Shown here: positions 24,501 through 40,100 of the stretch, piece after piece
Layout: every line of letters starts with the position of its first letter
Position numbering within the stretch: position 1 is the stretch's first letter
Assembly: GCA_963693285.1 (NCBI GenBank)
Contig: OY848917.1
Coordinates: forward strand, 33,429,245 to 33,493,244
Source: Xestospongia muta
Lineage: Eukaryota > Porifera > Demospongiae > Haplosclerida > Petrosiidae
Reading direction: 5' to 3'
Length of the DNA: 64,000 bases
Program-made: the position numbers and the translations under genes
Notes under the pieces: model-generated
What the model was told of the DNA's origin: nothing
Database searches by the model: none
Seen by the model: the letters and a program-made list of their open reading frames with translations, nothing else

Positions 24501-27500
24501 TCCTGCCTTTCTATATATATACAGATATAAACATCATTTGAGGAACATCATATTAACTAGTGATTCTAATGATGTACATGTTACATCTAAATACATTAAC
24601 AATAAAGGAAGTAAATGTATTATATATTGTATAATTTATATCAAAGGAAACTAGTTTGTAAATGTACATGTACATTTCCTATGTGACTAAAGTAGCTTCA
24701 TCAATTTCTGTTTTGTTACATAACTTAACATGAATACATGATATGTCACTGACCTTGTCTGGAATATCCACTTGAACACCATGGTCTAGTAATGCTTGTA
24801 CAACTTTATCATGACCAAAGGCGCATGCTATATACAATGGAGTCTGGCCAAACCAAGCAAGACATAATATTAATGTCATATACTAGTACAAATTACAATG
24901 TACATAATAAACTAATTAAGTACTTAATTACATTTTTAGATCAATGCAAAGTTCACAACAAACTTGGATGGATTCTGCTATTAATTGTTTAGACTTGTTA
25001 AATGATAATAGCTATACATTAAGGATATTCTTTTAAATAACTAACGCATACAAATGTATGTTTTAAACAGAGGATATTTCCCTTAACAGATCCTTTATAA
25101 TATATACGTTAAATCTTCACTCAAAGAAATAGCTTCCATTGAATCATGATTAATAGGTGTGTCAAACTGTGATGCTACTAAACCATTCATAATCATTAAA
25201 GCTTTAAAAGGCTAAAGAAATTATTCATAGGTATTTATGTTATAAAGTAACTCAGAAAAGCTGAAATGTGACAGAAAAAACAACAGTTAAAGTTCATATT
25301 TGTTGTCAGATAAGGCTTAATAAGTAAGGGTTTAGAGTTATCCTAATGCCTGACATCTATTTGATTCAGAGAATCTTTAAATCAAGTAAGGCTCAAAAAA
25401 GATGTTAATACTGAACTGACAAAAATGAATATAATTCATTACAAGGTTATATGTTATATTGATATTCCCCAATTGAGGTCATAACTGAACAACATGACAA
25501 TACATGCACATCATTTTTGTTAATTTCCTGTCTTACTAAAGTAGCTTCATCAATTTCTGTTTTGTTACATAACTTAACATGAATACATGATATGTCACTG
25601 ACCTCGTCTGGAATATCCACTTGAACACCATGGTCTAGTAATGCTTGTACAACTTTATCATGACCATTGGAACATGCTGTGTATAATGGAGTCTGGCCAA
25701 ACTGAGCAAGACATAATATTAATATCATATACTAGTACAAATTACAATGTATATAATAAACTAATTATGTACTTAATTACATTTTTAGATCAATGCAAAG
25801 TTCACAACAAACTTGGATGGATTCTGCCATTAATTGTTTAGACTTGTTAAATGATAATAGCTATACATCAAGGATATTCTTTTAAATAACTAAAGCATAC
25901 AAGTGTATGTTTTAAACAGAGGATATCTCCCTTAACAGATCCTTTATAGTATATACTTTAAATCTTCACTCAAAGAAATAGCTTCCATTAAATCATGATT
26001 AATAGGTGTGTCAAACTTTGATGCTACTAAACCATTCATAATCATTAAAGCTTTAAAAAGCTAAAGAAATTATTCATAGGTAATCTTGTTATAAACTAAC
26101 TCAGAAAAGCTGAAATATGACAGAAAAAACAACAGTTAAAGTTCATATTTCTTGTCAGATAAGGCTTAATAAGTAAGGGTTTAGAGTTATCCTAATGCCT
26201 GATATCTATTTGACTCTGAGAATCTTTAAATCAAGGAAGGCTCAAGATAGATGTTAATACTGAACTGACAAAAATGAATATAATTCATTACAAGGTTATA
26301 TGTTATATTGATATTCCACAATTGAGGTCATAACTGAACAACATGACAATACATGCACATCATTTTTGTTAATTTCCTGTCTTACTAAAGTAGCTTCATC
26401 AATTTCTGTTTTGTTACATAACTTAACATGAATACATGATATGTCACTGACCTTGTCTGGAATATCCACTTGAACACCATGGTCTAGTAATGCTTGTACA
26501 ACTTTATCATGACCATTGGAACATGTTGTGTACAATGGAGTCTGGCCAAACTGAGCAAGACATAATATTAATGTCATATACTAGTACAAACTACAATGTA
26601 CATAATAAACTAATTATGTACTTAATTACATTTTAGATCAATGCAAAGTTCACAACAAACTTGACGGATTCTGCCATTAATTATTTAGACTTGTTAAATG
26701 ATAATAGCTATACATCAAGGATATTCTTTTAAATAACTAAAGCATACAAGTGTATGTTTTAAACAGAAGATATCTCCCTTAACAGATCTTTTATAATATA
26801 TACTTTAAATCTTCACTTAAAGAAATCCATTCACAATCATTAAAGCTTTAAAACGCTAAAGAAAATACTTGTAGGTAATCTTGCAATAAAGTGACTCAAA
26901 AAGGCTAAAAATTGTAACTCAGAAAAGCTGAAATATGACAGAAAAAACAACAGTTAAAGTTCATATTTCTTGTCAGATAAGGCTTAATAAGTAAGGGTTT
27001 AGAGTTATCCTAATGCCTGATATCTATTTGACTCTGAGAATCTTTAAATCAAGGAAGGCTCAAGATAGATGTTAATACTGAACTGACAAAAATGAATATA
27101 ATTCATTACAAGGTTATATGTTATATTGATATTCCACAATTGAGGTCATAACTGAACAACATGACAATACATGCACATCATTTTTGTTAATTTCCTGTCT
27201 TACTAAAGTAGCTTCATCAATTTCTGTTTTGTTACATAACTTAACATGAATACATGATATGTCACTGACCTTGTCTGGAATATCCACTTGAACACCATGG
27301 TCTAGTAATGCTTGTACAACTTTATCATGACCATTGGCGCATGCTATGTACAATGGAGTCTGGCCACTCTGAATAAAATATAATATTAATGTCATATACT
27401 AGTACAAATTACAATGTATATAATAAACTAATTATGTACTTAATTACATTTTTAGATCAATGCAAAGTTCACAACAAACTTGGATGGATTCTGCCATTAA

Positions 27501-30500
27501 TTATTTAGACTTGTTAAATGATAATAGCTATACATCAAGGATATTCTTTTAAATAATTAAAGCATACAAGTGTATGTTTTAAACAGAGGATATCTCCTTT
27601 AACAGATCTTTTATAATATATACTTTAAATCTTCACTCAAAGAAATAGCTTCCATTGAATCATGATTAATAGGTGTGTCAAACTGTGATGCTACTAAACC
27701 ATTCATAATCATTGAAGCTTTAAAAATCTAAAGAAATTATTCATAGGTAATCTTGTTATAAAGTAACTCAGAAAGGCTAAAATATGACAGAAAAAACAAC
27801 AGTTAAAGTTCATATTTGTTGTCAGATAGGGGTTAATAAGTAAGGGTTTAGAGTTATCCTAATGCTTGACATCTATTTGACTCAGAGAATCTTTAAATCA
27901 AGTAAGGCTCAAAAAAGATGTTAATACTGAACTGACAAAAATGAATATAATTCATTACAAGGTTATATGTTATATTGATATTCCACAATTGAGGTCATAG
28001 CTGAACAACATGACAATACATGCACATCATTTTTGTTAATTTCCTGTCTTACTAAAGTAGCTTCATCAATTTCTGTTTTGTTACATAACTTAACATGAAT
28101 ACATGATATGTCACTGACCTCCTTTGGAATATCCACTTCAACACCATGGTCTAGTAATGCTTGTACAACTCTATCATGAGCATTGGCGCATGCTATGTAC
28201 AATGGAGTCTGGCCACTCTGAATAAAATATAATATTAATGTCATATACTAGTACAAATTACAATGTATATAATAAACTAATTATGTACTTAATTACATTT
28301 TTAGATCAATGCAAAGTTCACAACAAACTTGGATGGATTCTGCCATTAATTATTTAGACTTGTTAAATGATAATAGCTATACATCAAGGATATTCTTTTA
28401 AATAACTAAAGCATACAAGTGTATGTTTTAAACAGAGGATATTTCCCTTAACAGATCTTTTATAGTATATCCTTTAAATCTTCACTCAAAGAAATAGCTT
28501 CCATTGAATCATGATTAATAGGTGTGTCAAACTGTGATGCTACTAAACCATTCATAATCATTAAAGCTTTAAAAAGCTAAAGAAATTATTCATAGGTAAT
28601 CTTGTTATAAAGTAACTCAGAAAGGCTGAAATATGACAGAAAAAACAACAGTTAAAGTTTATATTTGTTGTCAGATAAGGGTTAATAAGTAAGGGTTTAG
28701 AGTTATCCTAATGCTTGACATCTATTTGACTCAGAGAATCTTTAAATCAAGGAAGGCTCAAGATAGATGTTAATACTGAACTGACAAAAATGAATATAAT
28801 TCATTACAAGGTTATATGTTATATTGATATTCCACAATTGAGGTCATAACTGAACAACATGACAATACATGCACATCATTTTTGTTAATTTCCTGTCTTA
28901 CTAAAGTAGCTTCATCAATTTCTGTTTTGTTACATAACTTAACATGAATACATGATATGTCACTGACCTTGTCTGGAATATCCACTCAACACCATGGTCT
29001 AGTAATGCTTGTACAACTTTATCATGACCATTGGCGCATGCTATGTACAATGGAGTCTGGCCACTCTGAATAAAATATAATATTAATGTCATATACTAGT
29101 ACAAATTACAATGTATATAATAAACTAATTATGTACTTAATTACATTTTTAGATCAATGCAAAGTTCACAACAAACTTGGATGGATTCTGCCATTAATTA
29201 TTAAGACTTGTTAAATGATAATAGCTATACATCAAGGATATTCTTATAAATAACTAAAGCATACAAGTGTATGTTTTAAACAGAGGATATTTCCCTTAAC
29301 AGATCTTTTATAGTATATCCTTTAAATCTTCACTCAAAGAAATAGCTTCCATTGAATCATGATTAATAGGTGTGTCAAACTGTGATGCTACTAAACCATT
29401 CATAATCATTAAAGCTTTAAAAAGCTAAAGAAATTATTCATAGGTAATCTTGTTATAAACTAACTCAGAAAGGCTGAAATATGACAGAAAAAACAACAGT
29501 TAAAGTTCATATTTGTTGTCAGATAAGGGTTAATAAGTAAGGGTTTAGAGTTATCCTAATGCCTGACATCTATTTGACTCAGAGAATCTTTAAATCAAGT
29601 AAGGCTCAAGATAGATGTTAATACTGAACTGACAAAAATGAATATAATTCATTACAAGGTTATATGTTATATTGATATTCCCCAATTGAGGTCATAACTG
29701 AACAACATGACAATACATGCACATCATTTTTGTTAATTTCCTGTCTTACTAAAGTAGCTTCATCAATTTCTGTTTTGTTACATAAATTAACATGAATACA
29801 TGATATGTCACTGACCTTGTCTGGAATATCCACTTGAACACCATGGTCTAGTAATGCTTGTACAACCTTATCATGACCATTGGAACATGCTATGTACAAT
29901 GGAGTCTGGCCAAACTGAGCAAGACATAATATTAATGTCATATACTAGTACAAATTACAATGTATATAATAAACTAATTATGTACTTAATTACATTTTTA
30001 GATCAATGCAAAGTTCACAACAAACTTGGATGGACTCTGCTATTAATTTTTTAGACTTGTTAAATGATAATAGCTATACATCAAAGATATTCTTTTAAAT
30101 AACTAAAGCATACAAGTGTATATCTTAAACAGAGGATATCTCCCTTAACAGATCTTTTATAATTTATACTTTAAATCTTCACTCAAAGAAATAGCTTCCA
30201 TTGAATCATGATTAATCGGTGTGTCAAACTTTGATGCTACTAAATAATTCTTAATCATTAAAGCTTTAAAAAGCTAAAAAAATTATTCATAGGTAATCTT
30301 GTTATAAATTAACTCAGAAAGGCTGAAATGTGACAGAAAAAACAACAGTTAAAGTTCATATTTCTTGTCATATAAGGGTTTATAATATTGTAGTAATTAT
30401 AAAAGATATTTAAAAGCTCTATTGATCTATGATTACAATACTTGCTGAGTAATGACACTACATAGAGATCATCTTTTGTTTATTTCCTATTTGATCAAAG

Positions 30501-33500
30501 TAGCACCAATAAACTCTGTTGTATCACATAACTTAAAATTAATACATGATATGTCAATATGGAATGTCCACTTGAACACCATGGTCTAGAAGTACTTGTA
30601 CTACTTTATCATGACAATTGTAACATGCTATGTACAATGGAGTCTTGTCATCTTAAACAATGTAGAATATTATTGTCATATACTAACACAAATTATATCG
30701 AAAAACCATTACTAAGTGATACTAGAGAACATTCATCCTCTAGCTGTTAGGGAAAGTTATACTTGATGTTATCAACATGATAGATATAATGAAAATGTAG
30801 GGATGTACTAATATTATGACAAAATGCTACTATTGTTACTTCATAATCTACTAGAAATTAGTACTTAGATTGATCTCTTTGTATTCCTAGAGATAATAAG
30901 CTACAATTTAGTCCACAGTATCAAACATTTATAATAAATGAATATTCACTATTTATCATTGACAAATGTACAAGTAATCAAAAACACTTTGAAAGAAAAA
31001 TGTCAATGATGTACATATCACAATGCTAAAGGAAAGAGAAAAGACAGTAATGAATAATTATGCATACTCCAAAATCATATAAAAGTCCCTACATAAGTAG
31101 CTGACCAGTTTATATTTTTTATTATTGTTGTGTAAGCAAGAAAAAGAAATAAAATTATTATAATGTCTCAGTTATATACAATATAGATTGAAGGACCTAA
31201 CTACTTATCATAAGAACATTGTATGGATTTGTGTGGACATATTCAATACCAGCTGTTTTTCTTTCTTATGGATATAGTAATTAATACAGATCAAAGTAGA
31301 TAGTGATGTTTATCTGAACAGTGAACATATGAGGTGGAATCCACTGTAAGTGTGGATGGTCTCATAACAATAAACATTATCTTAGGTTTCTAGTCAAGTA
31401 CGAACATCGTGTCAAAACTGAGCAAATAATTAGATGAATCCCACAAAGTGTATGTAATGAGATTAAATGTCTTTTGAACATTGACTAAATTCTATCATCT
31501 TTAAAGTTATAGGCAAATATGTCAGAGATAAATGGTATATACAGACTGATTTAAAGACATCAGTAACTATTATTAAAGTATAGTTGAACTAGTGGAATAT
31601 TGTAGTGTGTTGTTAAATATGTTATGTTCAGGCAGGTAGTAACTATAATGTGACCAGTAGTAAACTAGACTAGTGGCTATATCATGGCCATGGGGTCAGT
31701 TTGTTTCATTTGGTTTATTCAAAATCAATATATATTTGTGTACTAGTAGAGTACAACAGTTCTCATATTGACATGTACTGTATCTTGTTTACTTATTTCA
31801 AGACAGTTAAATTACGTTTTGACATATCTCAAAGCTTAACACAATAAGGACAAATTAAAACTATAGCAAATTATAAAAAATCAAAATCATCAAGGAAAGA
31901 TTGTATTTTTTGGAAGACAAGGGTTAATAATTAGATTAAACCAACACCTTCCATCTTTTAATGTCAGGTCAAAGTGGTCTGACATTAATTAAGGAAATAC
32001 AATAACTATTTTAAATCAGACAACTTACATTCCTTGCTATATCAGTACTAGCATTAGCCTTTAGTAACAGTTGCACAATTTTAATGTAGCCTTTCTCTGA
32101 TGCAATATAGAGAGGGGTCCTGCCTTTCTATATATATACAGATATAAACATCATTTGAGGAACATCATATTAACAAGTGATTCTAATGATGTACATGTTA
32201 CATCTAAATACATTAACAATAAAGGAAGTAAATGTATTATATATTGTATAATTTATATCAAAGGAAACTAGTTTGTAAATGTACATGTACATTTCCTATG
32301 TGACTAAAGTAGCTTCATCAATTTCTGTTTTGTTACATAACTTAACATGAATACATGATTTGTCACTGACCTTGTCTGGAATATCCACTTGAACACCATG
32401 GTCTAGTAATGCTTGTACAACTTTATCATGACCAAAGGCGCATGCTATATACAATGGAGTCTGGCCAAACCGAGCAAGACATAATATTAATGTCATATAC
32501 TAGTACAAATTACAATGTACATAATAAACTAATTAAGTACTTAATTACATTTTTAGATCAATGCAAAGTTCACAACAAACTTGGATGGATTCTGCTATTA
32601 ATTGTTTAAACTTGTTAAATGATAATAGCTATACATCAAGGATATTCTTTTAAATAACTAACGCATACAAATGTATGTTTTAAACAGAGGATATTTCCCT
32701 TAACAGATCTTTTATAATAATACTTTAAATCTTCACTCAAAGAAATAGCTTCCATTGAATCATGATTAATAGGTGTGTCAAACTGTGATGCTACTAAACC
32801 ATTCATAATCATTAAAGCTTTAAAAAGCTAAAGAAATTATTCATAGGTAATCTTGTTATAAACTAACTCAGAAAGGCTGAAATGTGACAGAAAAAACAAC
32901 AGTTAAAGTTCATATTTGTTGTCAGATAAGGCTTAATAAGTAAGGGTTTAGAGTTATCCTAATGCCTGACATCTATTTGACTTAGAGAATCTTTAAATCA
33001 AGTAAGGCTCAAAAAAGATGTTAATACTGAACTGACAAAAATGAATATAATTCATTACAAGGTTATATGTTATATTGATATTCCACAATTGAGGTCATAA
33101 CTGAACAACATGACAATACATGCACATCATTTTTGTTAATTTCCTGTCTTACTAAAGTAGCTTCATCAATTTCTGTTTTGTTACATAACTTAACATGAAT
33201 ACATGATATGTCACTGACCTCGTCTGGAATATCCACTTGAACACCATGGTCTAGTAATGCTTGTACAACTTTATCATGACCATTGGCGCATGCTATGTAC
33301 AATGGAGTCTGGCCAAACTAAGCAAGACATAATATTAATGTCATATACTAGTACAAATTACAATGTATATAATAAACTAATTATGTACTTAATTACATTT
33401 TTAGATCAATGCAAAGTTCACAACAAACTTGGATGAATTCTGCCATTAATTGTTTAGACTTGTTATATGATAATAGCTATACATCAAGGATTCTTTTAAA

Positions 33501-36500
33501 TAACTAAAGCATACAAGTGTATGTTTTAAAAAGAGGATATCTCTCTTAACAGATCCTTTATAGTATATACTTTAAATCTTCACTCAAAGAAATAGCTTCC
33601 ATTGAATCATGATTAATAGGTGTGTCAAACTGTGATGCTACTAAACCATTCATAATCATTAAAGCTTTAAAAAGCTAAAGAAATTATTCATAGGTAATCT
33701 TGTTATAAAGTAACTCAGAAAGGCTGAAATATGACAGAAAAAACAACAGTTAAAGTTCATATTTGTTGTCAGATAAGGGTTTAGAGTTATCCTAATGCCT
33801 GACATCTATTTGACTCAGAGAATCTTTAAATCAAGGAAGGCTCAAGATAGATGTTAATACTGAACTGACAAAACTGAATATAATTCATTACAAGGTTATA
33901 TGTTATATTGATATTCCACAATTGAGGTCATAGCTGAACAACATGACAATACATGCACATCATTTTTGTTAATTTCCTGTCTTACTAAAGTAGCTTCATC
34001 AATTTCTGTTTTGTTACATAACTTAACATGAATACATGATATGTCACTGACCTCATCTGGAATATCCACTAGAACACCATGGTCTAGTAATGCTTGTACA
34101 ACTTTATCACGACCATTGGTGCATGCTATGTACAATGGAGTCTGGCCACTCTGAATAAAATATATTATTAATATCATATGCTAGTACAAGCTACAATGTA
34201 TATAATAAACTAATTATGTACTTAATTATATTTTTAGATCAATGCAAAGTTCACAACAAACTTGGATGGATTCTGCCATTAATTATTTAGACTTGTTAAA
34301 TGATGATAGCTATACATCAAGGATATTCTTTTAAATAACTAAAGCATACAAGTGTATGTTTTAAACAGAGGATATCTCCCTTAACAGATCGTTTATAATA
34401 TATCCTTTAAATCTTCACTCAAAGAAATAGCTTCCATTGAATCATGATTAATAGTTGTGTCAAACTGTGATGCTACTAAACCATTCATAATCATTAAAGC
34501 TTTAAAAAGCTAAAGAAATTATTCATAGGTAATCTTGTTATAAACTAACTCAGAAAAGCTGAAATGTGACAGAAAAAACAACAGTTAAAGTTCATATTTC
34601 TTGTCAGATAGGGGTTAATAAGTAAGGGTTTAGAATTATCCTAATGCCTGAAATCTATTTGACTCAGAGAATCTTTAAATCAAGGAAGGCTCAAGATAGA
34701 TGTTAATACTGAACTGACAAAAATGAATATAATTCATTACAAGGTTATATGTTATATTGATATTCCACAATTGAGGTCATAACTGAACAACATGACAATA
34801 CATGCACATCATTTTTGTTAATTTCCTGTCTTACTAAAGTAGCTTCATCAATTTCTGTTTTGTTACATAACTTAACATGAATACATGATATGTCACTGAC
34901 CTCATCTGGAATATCCACTAGAACACCATGGTCTAGTAATGCTTGTACAACTTTATCACGACCATTGGTGCATGCGATGTACAATAGGGTCTGGCCAAAC
35001 TGAGCAAGACATAATATTAATGTCATATACTAGTACAAACTACAATGTATATAATAAACTGATTATGTACTTAATTACATTTTTAGATCAATGCAAAGTT
35101 CACAACAAACTTGGATGAATTCTGCTATTAATTTTTTAGACTTGTTAAATGATAATAGCTATACATTAAGGATATTCTTTAAAATAACTAAAGCATACAA
35201 GTGTATGTCTTAAACAGAGGATATTTCCCTTAACAGATCTTTTATAGTATATCCTTTAAATCTTCACTCAAAGAAATAGCTTCCATTGAATCATGATTAA
35301 TAGTTGTGTCAAACTGTGATGCTACTAAACCATTCATAATCATTAAAGCTTTAAAAAGCTAAAGAAATTATTCATAAGTAATCTTGTTATAAAGTAACTC
35401 AGAAAGGCTGAAATGTGACAGAAAAAACAACAGTTAAAATTCATATTTGTTGTCAGATAAGGCTTAATAAGTAAGGATTTAGAGTTATCCTAATGCCTGA
35501 CATCTATTTGACTCAGAGAATCTTTAAATCAAGGAAGGCTCAAGATAGATGTTAATACTGAACTGACAAAAATGAATATAATTCATTACAAGGTTATATG
35601 TTATATTGATATTCCACAATTGAGGTCATAACTGAACAACATGACAATACATGCACATCATTTTTGTTAATTTCCTGTCTTACTAAAGTAGCTTCATCAA
35701 TTTCTGTTTTGTTACATAACTTAACATGAATACATGATATGTCACTGACCTTGTCTGGAATATCCACTTGAACACCATGGTCTAGAAATGCTTGTACAAC
35801 GTTATCATGACCATTGGCACATGCTATGTACAATGGAGTCTGGCCAATCTGAACAAGACATAATATTGATGTCATATACTAGTTCAAACTACAATATATA
35901 TAATAGATAAGTTAAATACTTAATACAATTTTAGTCTAATACAAAGATTATAGATATTATAAGTTATAGATACACTAATAGTACATACCTCATTAGTAAT
36001 GTTAGTATTGGCTTGTTTGATAAGTGATTCTCTAACACCATTTACATTGCCTTCCTTTGCAGATTTGAGAAGGAGAGTGTCCTATAAAAGAGATCGCAGT
36101 ACATGATTTATGGCCACATAATATAACAAGTACTGATACAGTATAATTCACTGATCATTATATTACATCATATATTATATGTAACTGATTAATGAGTTAT
36201 AATGTATACCTAAACAATAGTGTTATTAGTAGAAGATTTAATATTACTCTGATTGACTTATGTTGATATTGTTAGCTTTATCTTCTAGCAATAATGTTAC
36301 TTCATTCGACCTTTATTTCTAATTAAATATCACATTTCACTTACAACTTTCACTGCCTCCAAATTATTAGCTCCTGATTTAATTAATAATTTGACAATGT
36401 CATCATTACCTCTCAAGTACGCAATATGTAGAGGTGTTCTGCCATACTAAATATAAAATACACCATGTTAATTAAGACATATTAAGTGAGACTGTACATA

Positions 36501-37038
36501 TGTCACACAATATTGTCTTCTCATATACTATATTGTCCTGTTTACTGGATAATTCAAAACTTTATGTAAGTATTCAAAGTTTCTGTCAGGTTGTAGGACC
36601 TGTTTAACCAGACATTATTGAATACAATAACATTATTTGTTTATGTAGTATACTTGTCAAATCAAACAATAAAATTATATCTCATGAAGCTCTTTTCAAA
36701 GTTGAATATTTGCTGTTTGTTTAGAGATCACAGTTTGTAATCTGACAAAATTGTTAAATTCTCAATATAAATTTCTGTGCACTTTAGAAAACAAAAAGTA
36801 CATTGAAATGAAAGATCCATTAATATTTACATATTGACTGCTAGCTCATAAATTTTACTTATTGTAGTAATTATAAAAGATATTTAGAAACTCTATTGAT
36901 CTATGATAATAACAATTTGCTGAGTAATGACAATACATAGAGATCATCTTTTGTTTATTTCCTGTGTGACTAAAGTAGCTTCTTTAACTTCTGTTGTGTT
37001 ACATAACTTAAAATTAATACATGTTATGTCACTGACCT

Positions 37039-37120
<82 letters not shown>

Positions 37121-40100
37121 AATATATCTATCTATATATATATAGATATGTATATACATCATGTGAGGAACATCAAATAAACTAGTGAGTATAATAATGT
37201 GTATGTTACATCTAAACTATATTAACAATAAAGGAAATAATGTATTATATATTATCTGATTTACGTCAAAGTAAAGTAATTTGTAAATTATGATTAATAG
37301 ATATATTCTGCCATTAGTTTATCAAGTTTACTGTTACCATAGCTTATATAACCTAATGCATGGCATTTATTTGACTCAGAGAATTTTTAAATCAAGGGAG
37401 GTTAAAAATATATGTTAATATAGAACTGTCAAAATGAATATAATTTATTACAAGGTTATATGTTGTATTGGTATTCGGTAATTGAAGTCAAAGCTGAACA
37501 ATGACAATATATAGACATTATTTTTGTTAAATTCCTGTGTGACTAAAGTAGTTTCATTAAACTCTGTTGTATTACATAACTTTACATGAATGAATGCATG
37601 ATATGTCACTGACCTTGTCTGGAACATCCACTTGAACACCATGGCCTAGTAATGCTTGTACTACTTTATCATGTCCATTGGAACACGCTATGTACAATGG
37701 AGTCTGGCCAAACTGAACAAGATATAATATTAATGTCATATACTAGTACAAACTACAATGTATAAAATAAAAGTAATTAAGTATTTAATTACATATTTAG
37801 ATCAAATCCAAAGTTCACAACAAACTTGAATGGATTCTGGCATTAGTGTCTAAACACTTTAAATGATAATAGCTATACATCAAGGGTTTTCTTTCAAACA
37901 ACTAAAGCATACAGTGTATGTCTTAAAAAAAGATATCTCCCTAAAGAGATCTTTTACAATATTTACTTCAATTTTTCATTCAAAGAACAACTAGCTCCCA
38001 TTGGATCATGATTAATAGGTGTGTCAAACTTTGATGCTAGTAAATCCATTCACAATCATTAAAACTTTAAAACACTAAAGAAATTATTCATAGGTAATTT
38101 TGTTATAAAGTAACAGAAAAATTGACAGAAAAAAAGTTTAAGTTTTGTATTTGTTGCCAGATAACACTCAATAAGTAAGGGTTTAGAGTTATCCTAATGC
38201 CTGACATCTATTTGACTCAGAGAATCTTTAAATCAAGGAAGGCTCAAAAAAGATGTTAATACTGAATTGACAAAAATGAATATAATTCATTACAAGGTTA
38301 TATGTTATATTGATATTCCACAATTGAGGTCATAACTGAACAACATGACAATACATGCACATCATTTTTGTTCATTTCCTGTGTTACTAAAGTAGTTTCA
38401 TCGATTTCTGTTTTGTTACATAACTTAACATGAATACATGATATGTCACTGACCTTGTCTGGAATATCCACTTGAACACCATGGTCTAGTAATGCTTGTA
38501 CAACCTTATCATGACCATTGGTGCATGCTTTGTACAATGAAGTCTGGCCACTCTGAATAAAATATAATATTAATATCATATGCTAGTACAAGCTACAATG
38601 TATATAATAAACTAATTATGTACTTAATTACATTTTTAGATCAATGCAAAGTTCACAACAAACTTGGATGGATTCTGCCATTAATTGTTTAGACTTGTTA
38701 AATGATAATAGCTATACATCAAGGATATTCTTTTAAATAGCTAAAGCATACAAGTGTATGTTTTAAACAGAGGATATCATCTTTAACAGATCCTTTATAA
38801 TATATAATTTAAATCCTCACTCAAAGAAATAGCTTCCATTGAATCATGATTAATAGGTGTGTCAAACTGTGATGCTACTAAACCATTCATAATCATTAAA
38901 GCTTTAAAAAGCTAAAGAAATTATTCATAGGTAATCTTGTTATAAACTAACTCAGAAAGGCTGAAATGTGACAGAAAAAACAACAGTTAAAGTTCATATT
39001 TGTTGTCAGATAAGGGTTAATAAGTAAGGGTTTAGAATTATCCTAATGCCTGACATCTATTTGACTCAGAGAATCTTTAAATCAAGTAAGGCTCAAGATA
39101 GATGTTAATACTGAACTGACAAAAATGAATATAATTCATTACAAGGTTATATGTTATATTGATATTCCACAATTGAGGTCATAACTGAACAACATGACAA
39201 TACATGCACATCATTTTTGTTCATTTCCTGTCTTACTAAAGTAGTTTCATCGATTTCTGTTTTGTTACATAACTTAACATGAATACATGATATGTCACTG
39301 ACCTTGTCTGGAATATCCACTTGAACACCATGGTCTAGTAATGCTTGTACAACCTTATCATGACCATTGGCGCATGCTTTGTACAATGAAGTCTGGCCAC
39401 TCTGAATAAAATATAATATTAATATCATATGCTAGTACAAGCTACAATGTATATAATAAACTAATTATGTACTTAATTACATTTTTAGATCAATGCAAAG
39501 TTCACAACAAACTTGGATGGATTCTGCCATTAATTGTTTAGACTTGTTAAATGATAATAGCTATACATCAAGGATATTCTTTTAAATAGCTAAAGCATAC
39601 AAGTGTATGTTTTAAACAGAGGATATCATCTTTAACAGATCCTTTATAATATATAATTTAAATCCTCACTCAAAGAAATAGCTTCCATTGAATCATGATT
39701 AATAGGTGTGTCAAACTGTGATGCTACTAAACCATTCATAATCATTAAAGCTTTAAAAAGCTAAAGAAATTATTCATAGGTAATCTTGTTATAAACTAAC
39801 TCAGAAAGGCTGAAATGTGACAGAAAAAACAACAGTTAAAGTTCATATTTGTTGTCAGATAAGGGATAATAAGTAAGGGTTTAGAGTTATCCTAATGCCT
39901 GACATCTATTTGACTCAGAGAATCTTTAAATCAAGGAAGGCTCAAAAAAGATGTTAATACTGAACTGACAAAAATGAATATAATTCATTACAAGGTTATA
40001 TGTTATATTGATATTCCACAATTGAGGTCATAGCTGAACAACATGACAATACATGCACATCATTTTTGTTAATTTCCTGTCTTACTAAAGTAGCTTCATC

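Noticed and set aside
25447..25602. The C-terminal part ([14 protein letters not shown]...) of the ~93-codon minus-strand open frames in each 849-bp unit
   Set aside because: It lies after the gtcagt donor, so it is intron read-through; the T1-T5 exons have different sequence after the donor. Retention would be possible but nothing supports it.
36944..37162. Tyr/Ile-rich minus-strand frame
   Set aside because: Generated by the (TA)n microsatellite.
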